Source: Acetomicrobium hydrogeniformans
Lineage (GTDB): Bacteria > Synergistota > Synergistia > Synergistales > JAFGMB01
Reading direction: 5' to 3'
NCBI GenBank assembly: GCA_016841745.1
Contig: JAENYO010000006.1
Span: 1 to 53,007 of the forward strand
DNA: 53,007 nucleotides
Positions within the stretch are counted from its first letter, which is position 1, and each line of letters opens with the position of its first letter. Below, piece after piece: positions 12,094 through 22,332 of the stretch. Position numbers and translations under genes: made by a program. The notes beneath the pieces were generated by a model, which saw only the letters and a program-made list of their open reading frames with translations, made no database searches and was not told the DNA's origin.

Positions 12094-12109
12094 TGACATG
12101 ACACAACCC
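12073..12109 (-). terminator. Terminator between tRNA-Leu and rpoB
   Basis: On the minus strand a stem of about 14 pairs, with one bulged base and two G-U pairs, closes on a 3-base loop at 12092-12094. The core arms are TCATGTC and GACATGA. The stem ends in GGG/CCC and is followed directly by TTTTT (12073-12077). It has the form of an intrinsic terminator. It overlaps the rpoB promoter and a possible competing hairpin at 12102-12119. Confidence 0.7.
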
Positions 12110-12159
12110 CATTGTTGTGCATTTCGTTTAGCACAAGCAATATAATCTGGCCTTCACTA

Positions 12160-12247
12160 TGGTGCCGAAGCGGGGACTCGAACCCCGACAGGCAAAATGC
12201 CCACTAGAACCTGAATCTAGCGCGTCTACCAATTCCGCCACCCCGGC
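12160..12247 (-). tRNA. tRNA-Leu (anticodon CAG)
   Basis: 88-base tRNA with a long variable arm. The acceptor strands GCCGGGG and CTTCGGC pair with two G-U pairs, and the 3' CCA is encoded (12160-12162). The anticodon stem CTAGA/TCTAG encloses the loop TTCAGGT, giving anticodon CAG, which reads CUG. The T-arm contains GGTTCGAGTCC. It has its own promoter and a terminator, so it is probably a separate transcript between the Sua5-type gene and rpoB. Confidence 0.96.
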
Positions 12248-12267
12248 ACATTTTAAGCACAGCGACA

Positions 12268-12296
12268 ATTTTAACAAGGCCAGTCGAGTTTGACAA
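12268..12296 (-). promoter_or_regulatory. Promoter of tRNA-Leu
   Basis: Minus strand: TTGTCA (12291-12296), 17-bp spacer, TAAAAT (12268-12273). This places transcription start about 15 bases before the mature tRNA 5' end at 12247. Confidence 0.65.
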
Positions 12297-12388
12297 GTCC
12301 ACACCGTAAATATTTTCCGATGGTTCCAGTTGCACACAAGTAAGGGATAGCGCCACACTAATTCTGGAAGGATCAGGAAAATGATTAT

Positions 12389-14484
<2,096 letters not shown>

Positions 14485-15270
14485 TTACTCTCCACCCCAT
14501 TTAAAGACCCTGCAGGAATTATTCCACACAGAGTCAACAAAGTTTTCCAGATCCATATCCCGTAACTGGGCAATAAACTGGAAAGTATATACGACATATG
14601 ATGGTTCATTCATCTTACCTCTTTTGGGTTGAGGTGCCAGGTACGGGGAATCTGTTTCACAGAGCAGTTTTTCCATGGGGACCCTGCATGCTATCTCTCG
14701 AAGATCCTTATTTCTTGGATAGGTAACCGGACCAGCAAATGAAATATAAAACCCAAGATCAAGGACTTTAACAGCGTCATCCCATGACCCTGAAAAACAG
14801 TGTATTATTCCACCACACTCCTCTGCTTTCTCACTTACAAGGATATCAATCGCATCATCAAATGCCTCACGAATATGTATAATAAGCGGTTTACCGGCCC
14901 GTTTTGCCAGATCGATATGCCATGCCATGGAATCTCTCTGTTGAGATCTTGAAGAAAGATCATAGTGATAGTCAAGACCTGTTTCTCCTATGGCGCGTAC
15001 GCAGGGTTCATGTGAAAGTGAAATCAACACCTCGGGTATGCCTCCCGGAATGGAACTACTGTCATGGGGGTGAACTCCTACTGCGGCATACAAACCTGAA
15101 GATGCAAAGTGCTTTGAAAGATCCACTGCTTTGATACTGCTATCAATATCTGCACCAACTACCATAATTCTTGTAACATTCTGAGCGATAGCTCTCTGGA
15201 GGATATCTGCAAGATCCTTTTCCAGTTCTTCCGAATTCAAGTGGCAATGTGTATCAACGAGATTTAACAT
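14485..15270 (-). CDS. tatD: TatD-family metal-dependent DNase/hydrolase
   Basis: TIM-barrel metallohydrolase of 261 residues; family members have 3'-5' exonuclease or other phosphoesterase activity and a role in DNA quality control. Metal ligands of the family are all visible: H8 and H10 (DTHCH), E96 (IGETGLD), H132, H157 and D207 (CETDSPYLAP). The ATG at 15268-15270 follows AAAGGAGC. It is the first gene after the metG hairpin; I find no convincing separate promoter, so it may depend on read-through. The exact substrate cannot be told from sequence. Confidence 0.92.
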   Translation of the reverse strand: MLNLVDTHCHLNSEELEKDLADILQRAIAQNVTRIMVVGADIDSSIKAVDLSKHFASSGLYAAVGVHPHDSSSIPGGIPEVLISLSHEPCVRAIGETGLDYHYDLSSRSQQRDSMAWHIDLAKRAGKPLIIHIREAFDDAIDILVSEKAEECGGIIHCFSGSWDDAVKVLDLGFYISFAGPVTYPRNKDLREIACRVPMEKLLCETDSPYLAPQPKRGKMNEPSYVVYTFQFIAQLRDMDLENFVDSVWNNSCRVFKWGGE

Positions 15271-15297
15271 TAAGAATGCTCCTTTACTTCATAAACT

Positions 15298-15326
15298 TAT
15301 CGGGCTTCCTGAGAGGAAGCCCGATA
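15298..15326 (-). terminator. Hairpin after metG
   Basis: Perfect 13-bp stem (15298-15310 and 15314-15326) with a 3-base loop, 41 bases after the metG stop. The following minus-strand bases AAGTTTATG form only a weak uridine tract, and tatD starts 27 bases on. It may terminate partially or protect the upstream mRNA end. Confidence 0.6.
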
Positions 15327-15367
15327 GATGATATATTTTATCCTTACCTCAGGTTCCAGAAAATGAT

Positions 15368-17296
15368 CTAGCTGACCCGGCTTCCCAGTGGGATATCCCT
15401 ATCCGGGGTTAGAAGGGCAAGCTCTTCCTTACCCTTTGGACTTGCTGCAAGAAGCATTCCATTGCTAAGTACACCTCTAAGTTTAGCAGGTTTGAGATTG
15501 CAGACTACAATAATTTTCTTCCCCAAAAGCTCTTCTTCGGAAAAGTTCTCCTTGAGGCCTGAAACGATGGTCCTCTTTTCATATCCAAGGTCTATCCCTA
15601 TTTTATACAGTTTGTTGGCCTTTGGGATACCTTCAATAGAAACGATCTGAGCGACCCTCATCTCCAGATTCTTGAAGTAATCAATCTCAACTTCCTCTTC
15701 ATGATCTCCAGGATCAGTAATTATACCCTTTGACATATCCCTTTCTTCTTTTTCTTTCTTCCACTTGTCCATATCTATTCTTGGAAACAGGATATTTCCT
15801 TTATTAACTGTGGCATTCTTCATTTGAGAACCCCATTTATACTCAGCAAGGTTCTGTTCAAGTGGCTTACCTTCCTGTCCAAGCTGAATCCACATCTTCT
15901 CGGCAGTTTCAGGCATGAAGGGGGCTATAAGGAGACATGAGACAGACAGAATTTCGTAAAGAACTGCCAGCACTGTGTCAAGACGTTCAAGGTTCCCCTC
16001 TCGTCCCAGTTTCCAGGGCATAGTCTGATCAATATATTTATTACCCCTGCTGATAAGGCTCCAGATGGTTTTAAGGACTTCATCAAAAGCAAAGGAATCC
16101 ATATTAGTTTCAACTTCTTTAAGGGTAAGCTCCATCGTGGTTTTAATTTCCAGATCCAGGTCTTCAAGAGTAGTGGCAGAGGGGACAACATTTTCCCTGT
16201 AACCTTTAATCATCTGGAGTGTTCTATTGAGAAGGTTTCCCAAATCATTAGCTAGATCCGAATTGATCCTCTGTACCATTGCCATTTCAGAAAAATCTCC
16301 ATCCAGTCCAAAGGGAACTTCTCTCAACAGGAAGTAACGGAATGCATCGACACCATATAGATCAGCCATTTCAAAAGGATCTACTACATTTCCTTTTGAC
16401 TTCGACATCTTCTCTCCTTCAAATGTCCACCAACCATGTGCAAATACAGTAACTGGAGGATTGATGCCCAGCGCTATGAGCATGATAGGCCAGACAACAC
16501 AGTGGAAACGGATGATATCTTTACCTACAAAATGTCTTGCCTCAGGCCAGTAGCGATTCATAAAATCTCCATCGGGATACCCGCAGACCGTCAGATAGTT
16601 TATCAGGGCGTCAAACCATACATATATTACGTGCTCCTCATCTCCTGGGACAGGAATTCCCCATTTGATGCTGGTCCTGGAGATGGATTGGTCACGGAGA
16701 CCCCCTCTGATAAAACTAACTATTTCATTGTATCGAGTCCTGGGCATAATAGACTTAAGATTATGTTCATAATAATCAAGCAAGTCTTTTTCGTATTTTG
16801 ATATTCTGAGGAAATAACTTTCTTCAGTCATCTTTTCAAGAGGTCGGCCGCAATCAGGACAGGTTTTACCATCACCCATGCTGCTCTCCGGAACGTAGGT
16901 CTCACAAGGTACACAATACCATCCTTCATAAGTACCTTTATAAATATCCCCCTGTGACATCAGTCTTTCAAATATCTGTTTAACCGTAATCTCATGGCGT
17001 TGTTCTGTGGTACGGATAAAATCATCATTAGATATGTTCAAGACCTTCCAGAGGCTTTTGAAATTCTCGACAGTCTTATCGGCCAACTCAATAGCTGTCA
17101 TACCCTTTTCAAGGGCACTTCTCTGTATCTTCTGACCATGTTCATCTGTGCCCGTGCAAAAGAAAACATCGTATCCGCACATTCTCTTATACCTTGATAT
17201 CACATCTGCTGCGATGGTGGTGTAGGAATGACCGATATGAGGGATATCATTCACATAGTAAATCGGCGTAGTTATATAAAAGTGTTTACTTGGCAT
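15368..17296 (-). CDS. metG: Methionyl-tRNA synthetase
   Basis: Charges initiator and elongator tRNA-Met. The chosen ATG (17294-17296) follows AAGGAGG and gives 642 residues; an in-frame extension to 17377 overlaps rsmI and lacks support. The catalytic motifs are HIGH at 20-23 and KMSKS at 296-300. Zinc-knuckle cysteines are C128, C131, C146 and C149. An anticodon-binding helical domain follows. A C-terminal OB-fold tRNA-binding domain (roughly 540-642, ending in NLKPAKLRGVLSNGMLLAA) allows dimerisation in homologues. It closes the long gene run and is followed by a hairpin. I see no T-box leader. Confidence 0.97.
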   Translation of the reverse strand: MPSKHFYITTPIYYVNDIPHIGHSYTTIAADVISRYKRMCGYDVFFCTGTDEHGQKIQRSALEKGMTAIELADKTVENFKSLWKVLNISNDDFIRTTEQRHEITVKQIFERLMSQGDIYKGTYEGWYCVPCETYVPESSMGDGKTCPDCGRPLEKMTEESYFLRISKYEKDLLDYYEHNLKSIMPRTRYNEIVSFIRGGLRDQSISRTSIKWGIPVPGDEEHVIYVWFDALINYLTVCGYPDGDFMNRYWPEARHFVGKDIIRFHCVVWPIMLIALGINPPVTVFAHGWWTFEGEKMSKSKGNVVDPFEMADLYGVDAFRYFLLREVPFGLDGDFSEMAMVQRINSDLANDLGNLLNRTLQMIKGYRENVVPSATTLEDLDLEIKTTMELTLKEVETNMDSFAFDEVLKTIWSLISRGNKYIDQTMPWKLGREGNLERLDTVLAVLYEILSVSCLLIAPFMPETAEKMWIQLGQEGKPLEQNLAEYKWGSQMKNATVNKGNILFPRIDMDKWKKEKEERDMSKGIITDPGDHEEEVEIDYFKNLEMRVAQIVSIEGIPKANKLYKIGIDLGYEKRTIVSGLKENFSEEELLGKKIIVVCNLKPAKLRGVLSNGMLLAASPKGKEELALLTPDRDIPLGSRVS

Positions 17297-17360
17297 AATT
17301 ATGCCTCCTTCCGAATCTCCATGAAAATATATTGATAAATCATAACTGACCGACGAATGC

Positions 17361-18185
17361 TCAGTCAGTGTTTTCAAGAAGAAATTTCTTGATCCTGTTC
17401 TTCGGCAAATCGTACCGTTTCTGGATCTGGAGAACTATATTCTTTACAGACATGCCTAATCTTAAAAGATCTAATGCTTCAGCATTCCACTCTTTTTCAT
17501 CAGAATTAACGGTAATCGGAGCTTCATCGACAACAAGAACCAGCTCTCCCTTTATGCCCCCTTTGTCGTTTATATAAGACATAAGCCCAGAGAGGGACAT
17601 TTTCAGGGTTTCCTGATAAATCTTGCTCATTTCCCTGGATAAGGCACATCTACGTTCTCCAAAGACCTGGATCATATCCTCAAGGTGCTTCACTGCTTTA
17701 TGTGGCGAAAGAAAAAAAACAACAGGCCACGAAATATCTTTGAATCTTTCCAGATATTTGATTCTCTCTCCTTTTTTATCGGGAAGAAACCCTACAAAGG
17801 TAAAAGGATGAGGTTGAAATCCAGAAAAGAGTACAGCCGGAATAATTGCAGAGGCTCCAGGCAGAACATCTACCTGAATACCCTCATCAAGTGCAGCCTT
17901 AATAATAACATAGCCTGGATCAGAAATCCCCGGGGTTCCTGCATCTGAAACAAGTGCCACCTTCCTGTCTTCCTTCAGAATCCTGAGAAGGTAGGAAGTT
18001 CTGGCCTTTTCATTATGTTCATAGTAGGAGATAAGTTTGTTCCTGATCTCGAAATGCTTCAAAAGTCGAGAGGTTTTGCGTGTATCTTCACAGGCTATAA
18101 GATCCGCATCTTTCAAGACTTCAAGGGCCCTGAGAGTGATATCTCCCAGATTGCCGATCGGGGTCGGTACAACGATCAAAGGCAT
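17361..18185 (-). CDS. rsmI: 16S rRNA 2'-O-ribose C1402 methyltransferase
   Basis: SAM-dependent methyltransferase that 2'-O-methylates C1402 in the 16S decoding centre. The 274-residue length fits. The N-terminus MPLIVVPTPIGNLGDITLRA is diagnostic of the family, followed by CEDTRKTSRLL and the SDAGTPGISDPG motif near residue 80. A short C-terminal helical extension (LPKNRIKKFLLE) completes it. The ATG at 18183-18185 lies inside the end of the preceding methyltransferase gene (10-base overlap), implying translational coupling. In several bacteria rsmI follows a tRNA1(Val)-type methyltransferase gene exactly as here. Confidence 0.95.
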   Translation of the reverse strand: MPLIVVPTPIGNLGDITLRALEVLKDADLIACEDTRKTSRLLKHFEIRNKLISYYEHNEKARTSYLLRILKEDRKVALVSDAGTPGISDPGYVIIKAALDEGIQVDVLPGASAIIPAVLFSGFQPHPFTFVGFLPDKKGERIKYLERFKDISWPVVFFLSPHKAVKHLEDMIQVFGERRCALSREMSKIYQETLKMSLSGLMSYINDKGGIKGELVLVVDEAPITVNSDEKEWNAEALDLLRLGMSVKNIVLQIQKRYDLPKNRIKKFLLENTD

Positions 18186-18919
18186 GGATTATCCTCCAAT
18201 GAATAAGCTCTCTTCAGCTCTTCTGTATATTCTCCATTTTCATTACACACCAGTAAAGGAGGATCTAGATTTAAACCTTCGCCAGCATTTTTACAGGCGT
18301 AAATTAGCGCAACCGAAGCCTTTTTGCCAGGACAGGGGTAAACAGGTCTGAACCTTTTGACCATAGTTCTATTTTTAACCAGAAGAGACATTAGTTCATC
18401 TACCCGACCAGCGTTGAAAACAAGGTAAAGGCGCCCCTTGTTTCGAAGCAGATAAGTTGCCGCAACAATTACATCCTGAAGGGTACAGGATAAACCGTGA
18501 TTAGCTACAGCTGAACTTTCATCAGAACTTGGTCTGTTACGTAATTTTTCAAAATATGGAGGATTAGCAACTACAACGTCAAATGATTGAGGCTTGTAGA
18601 TATTACTTATATTCCTAAGATCTCCCTGTCTAAACCTTACTCTGTTCTCAAGATTGTTTTTTTGAATATTCTCCACACCAAGTGACCAGAGGTCTTTCTG
18701 GATCTCCAGTCCCTCTATCAGACGGGCTGAGGGATACCTCAGAGCAAGAAGGAGGGAAACAGCACCATGTGCACTCCCCAACTCAATAGCACTCTCTCCT
18801 CCTTTGATCTTGACAAAGGCGGAGAGAAGCACCGTATCAATGTTGACACGAGGCCCACACAAGGGCTGGAACAACTTAAGTTTTCCATAAAGTATATCGT
18901 CACATGTTCTATCGGTCAT
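18176..18919 (-). CDS. tRNA1(Val) A37 N6-methyltransferase-like protein
   Basis: Rossmann-fold SAM-dependent methyltransferase with the adenine-N6 signature NPPY at residues 119-122 and a SAM-binding loop ELGSAHGAVS near 46. It most resembles TrmN6/YfiC enzymes that methylate A37 of tRNA-Val. I choose the ATG at 18917-18919 because it overlaps the smc stop as ATGA, giving 247 residues; a TTG two codons earlier (18925) is the alternative. It is coupled to rsmI by a 10-base overlap, so two nucleic-acid methyltransferases are made together. The exact substrate is inferred from family resemblance only. Confidence 0.87.
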   Translation of the reverse strand: MTDRTCDDILYGKLKLFQPLCGPRVNIDTVLLSAFVKIKGGESAIELGSAHGAVSLLLALRYPSARLIEGLEIQKDLWSLGVENIQKNNLENRVRFRQGDLRNISNIYKPQSFDVVVANPPYFEKLRNRPSSDESSAVANHGLSCTLQDVIVAATYLLRNKGRLYLVFNAGRVDELMSLLVKNRTMVKRFRPVYPCPGKKASVALIYACKNAGEGLNLDPPLLVCNENGEYTEELKRAYSLEDNPCL

Positions 18920-21900
18920 TTCCAATCATCCAATTTAACTCCAACAATCTGCGACAGACCGGGCTCTCTCATGGTAACACCATACATTATATTGGCATTT
19001 TCCATGGTAATCCTTCTATGGGTCATAATAACGAGTTGAAGAGATGTAGAATAATCCAGGATAAGATCAACAAACCTTCCAAGGTTTACATCATCCAGAG
19101 CAGCATCCACTTCATCAAGAACCGCTAGAGGAACTTCTGCCACCTCCATAGATGCAAAGAGGAGCGAAATAGCTGTCAGAGATTGCTCCCCCCCTGATAG
19201 TTGATTGAGGTTCTGCATTTTTTTGCCAGGAGGCCTGGCTATTATATCTACGCCACAATCCCAGATAGAACCGCTTTCCTGTATTGTCAGATGTGCTTCT
19301 CCTCCCCCAAAAAGTCTTTTAAAAAGAGAATCAAACCTCTTATCAACTTTCTGAAGAGCACCTCGAAAAATCTGTTCAACCTGCTTATCAAGGTTCTCGA
19401 TCATATTTTTCAACTGACCTGAGCCAGTCATGATATCGTGGGTCTGTTCCTCAAGGTAAGATATCCGTTCCTTCAGCGAAGAATCTTCAGACAAACATCC
19501 CTGGTCAATTTCACCAAATCCTCTGATCTTCTTTTCAAGTACCCTGATCCTGTTCTGAAGATCTGCCTGATCGACTTGAGATAGATCCAGATCACCCTGC
19601 GCGGTAAACCTATCTCCCCACATCTCCAAAAGCTGTTCCATATCCCGTTGTACAGATAATCTATCATTTTCAAGTCTGTTCTGATCATTTTCAAGCAGCC
19701 GCAGTATTTCAGAAGCCCCATTATATCTGGAAGTGATAGAATCCAGTTTCCTTCCATAATTTTCCATGGATTCCCGGTCAAGTCTGATCTTCAATCTCTC
19801 CGCATTAAGATCAGCCCATAGTTCCAACCCATACAATCCATTATTTTTAAGTTTTCCCAAGGATTCGATAATCAGGGTTTCAAGGTTACGTTTTTCAGAC
19901 TGGATCTCCAAGAGCGTTCTTTCAAGTCTGGTTTTTTCTTCCACTATTCTTTTGATTATCTGATTGGAAGATTTCAACTTTTCTTTCAGAAGGTTAACCT
20001 TATTCTCCTCCTGGGACAGTTGGACTTTCAGTTGACTTATATCAGTACTATCCAAGGTATCGCTTACCATCTTGATCCCAAGAGATCGATATTCAAGCTG
20101 AATCTTACGTCTTTTTTCCCAGAATAGGATAAGATTATCACTTGATTTAACCTTAGCATCTCCAACATGATTCAGCTCGGACGTAAATGATGACAATTGA
20201 ATATCATTCTGTTTAAGGGAAGAACTCAGGTCATGTAATTCCAGATTGATCTTTTCTTTCAGTTCCGCAAAGTTTTGTTCTTTTTTTTCTAAATGATCAA
20301 GTTCAATAGCAAGCATTTTTATCCTGGAGATATTTTCTTCAAAGATAGTCTTTTTCTTTTCAAGTTCAAGCTTCTGTTCTACGATACCTGGACCTCTTCG
20401 CCTGAATCCACCTGATACATGACCTTGAGGCGAAAAAACCTCTCCATCCAGAGTAACTACAGGAAAACGGACCCTCCGGGATACAAGTTCCCTTGCATTC
20501 ACAAAGGTTTCAACAAATAGGACATCCCCTATCAGATGCTCCAGAGCCGGCAACCATTTATCCTCTACAGATATCAAATCTATAGCCCATCCGATTACAC
20601 CGGACTTATGATCAAGATCAGTTCCATTGTGCAACTTGGGTCGACACCGGTCCAAAGGGAGCATGGTGACCCTTCCTGCTCCTCGTTTCTTAAGATAATC
20701 AATACAGATCTGGGCTTCGTCCATATTGTCTACCATTAGCCAGAATAATCTTCCTCCAAGGAAAGAATCCAATCCTTGAGCTAATCTTGTAGGGGCGGTA
20801 AAGACTTCTATTAAAGGGACAGGCGAAACATTCAATCTGCCAAGCCTTGACCCCGAGGTGAGAAAACGAACTGGTTCAGGATACCCTTTTTCCTCAACAG
20901 TCGTTCGCAGATCATCAAGAAAGACTTCAAGATTTCTTTGTTCTTTTTTAAGGACCTGAAGATTCCCTGCTATATTCCGGCATTGTGTAAAGATCTGGGA
21001 ATGTTGATCCGTCAATGAAACAGATCTGGAAGCAAGTAAGTCCTGTTTATCACTCTGGTTCCTACCTTTTCTCTCCAGATCCACTATTTCCCGTTCAAGT
21101 TGTCTTTTACGATTTTTCAGGTTCCTGAGAGATCTGATAAGTGTTTCGATTTTTACTGTTATCTGCCCCTTCTGCTGACGCAATTCAGTAAAATATCTTG
21201 TCTGATCTCTCCTCTGTTTTTCCTGGTCTTCAAATATTTTCTCTTTAGAAACACATTCATCTTTTAGCAAATTGAGAACTGAAAGCCTGTTTTGGAGATC
21301 AGACTGCAGCATCCGTACCCCTTCAGATGATGATTGAGTTTCTTTTTTCAGAGCAGCCAGGTCTTCCTGTAATTGACGCTCTTCTTTGTTTATGACATCT
21401 ATCCGCTGTCGGGCATTCTTCAGTGATGTTGCAGTTATGAAACATTGACGGAACAGGTTCTCTCTAACAGTCAGTATCTTATCAATAGTTTCATAACGAA
21501 GGTTTAAACCTTCTTCAATTTCCTTTTTCTTTCTTCTGTATTTGTGTAAAGATTTGCTCCATATATCACTCCAGAACATCCTTCCTGCAGCTTCATTCTG
21601 AAGTCTTTTTTCTTTTATAGACAGACTCTCATGTTTTGCTTTTAAAAAAGATATCCTCGTGAAATAGTATAATTTTCTCTGTTCTTCAAGCTCTTCAAGA
21701 ACAACTCGTGCCTGAGATGCTTTTCTGACGTGAGGTTCTATCTGTTTTCTTCGACTCTGCAGCTCAGACATTAGAGTCTGAAGTCTCAATAACTCCGAAG
21801 AAGCGAGATCGAGCTTTCTATTCGCTTCATCTCGTTTCTTACGGTATTTATCGATGCCAAAGAGACTTTCAAGATGAAGACGTCTCTGGAAAGGTCTGTG

Positions 21901-22332
21901 TCTTATAGCTTCTGCGACTTCACCCTGACCGATAAAAGCAAACTGTTCCCCTTCAAGTCTGAAACCGGATTTTATCTCCTGCAGGTCCTGAAGACGAACT
22001 TTTTCACCATCAACCATTAAAAGGGTCCCTTTAACCGTGGAATAAGTTCTCCGAATTGTAACTGATTTTGATATATCAGAAAGTTGAAGGATCGACTCAG
22101 CCTCATTGGAGGAAGGTATACTTATGCTTCCCTGAAATAGAAGGTCACTCTGTCTCTGGATCCTTAGCCTTGCTGGAGTTGGATCCCCCAGAACCCATCG
22201 AATAGCGTCCAGAATATTACTTTTTCCACTCCCATTTGGACCAACTATGGCAGTGTAACCTGGAGATAATTCTATTTCATGGTTTCCCCCAAAACTTTTA
22301 AATCCCTTAAGACGAAGACGACTGATGTACAA
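18916..22332 (-). CDS. smc: Chromosome segregation protein SMC
   Basis: Condensin ATPase that organises and separates sister chromosomes, normally with ScpA and ScpB (not in this window). The 1138 residues show the full architecture: Walker A GPNGSGKS at 31-38, a long first coiled coil, a globular hinge at about 500-650 with its GG-rich segment, a second coiled coil, the LSGGEQ signature at 1045-1050 and a Walker B/D-loop VLDEVDAALDD near 1068. The start is TTG at 22330-22332 after GGGAGG, overlapping the end of rng by 26 bases. It sits between RNA-processing genes in the long run. Confidence 0.97.
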   Translation of the reverse strand: MYISRLRLKGFKSFGGNHEIELSPGYTAIVGPNGSGKSNILDAIRWVLGDPTPARLRIQRQSDLLFQGSISIPSSNEAESILQLSDISKSVTIRRTYSTVKGTLLMVDGEKVRLQDLQEIKSGFRLEGEQFAFIGQGEVAEAIRHRPFQRRLHLESLFGIDKYRKKRDEANRKLDLASSELLRLQTLMSELQSRRKQIEPHVRKASQARVVLEELEEQRKLYYFTRISFLKAKHESLSIKEKRLQNEAAGRMFWSDIWSKSLHKYRRKKKEIEEGLNLRYETIDKILTVRENLFRQCFITATSLKNARQRIDVINKEERQLQEDLAALKKETQSSSEGVRMLQSDLQNRLSVLNLLKDECVSKEKIFEDQEKQRRDQTRYFTELRQQKGQITVKIETLIRSLRNLKNRKRQLEREIVDLERKGRNQSDKQDLLASRSVSLTDQHSQIFTQCRNIAGNLQVLKKEQRNLEVFLDDLRTTVEEKGYPEPVRFLTSGSRLGRLNVSPVPLIEVFTAPTRLAQGLDSFLGGRLFWLMVDNMDEAQICIDYLKKRGAGRVTMLPLDRCRPKLHNGTDLDHKSGVIGWAIDLISVEDKWLPALEHLIGDVLFVETFVNARELVSRRVRFPVVTLDGEVFSPQGHVSGGFRRRGPGIVEQKLELEKKKTIFEENISRIKMLAIELDHLEKKEQNFAELKEKINLELHDLSSSLKQNDIQLSSFTSELNHVGDAKVKSSDNLILFWEKRRKIQLEYRSLGIKMVSDTLDSTDISQLKVQLSQEENKVNLLKEKLKSSNQIIKRIVEEKTRLERTLLEIQSEKRNLETLIIESLGKLKNNGLYGLELWADLNAERLKIRLDRESMENYGRKLDSITSRYNGASEILRLLENDQNRLENDRLSVQRDMEQLLEMWGDRFTAQGDLDLSQVDQADLQNRIRVLEKKIRGFGEIDQGCLSEDSSLKERISYLEEQTHDIMTGSGQLKNMIENLDKQVEQIFRGALQKVDKRFDSLFKRLFGGGEAHLTIQESGSIWDCGVDIIARPPGKKMQNLNQLSGGEQSLTAISLLFASMEVAEVPLAVLDEVDAALDDVNLGRFVDLILDYSTSLQLVIMTHRRITMENANIMYGVTMREPGLSQIVGVKLDDWK

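Noticed and set aside
12128-12358. Minus-strand frame covering tRNA-Leu
   Set aside because: It reads through the tRNA and its promoter; the predicted peptide is an artefact of the structural RNA.
17297-17377. Longer N-terminus for methionyl-tRNA synthetase and a possible T-box leader
   Set aside because: The extension overlaps rsmI and precedes the strong binding site of the internal ATG. The upstream space is coding and too short for a T-box, and no T-box motif is visible.
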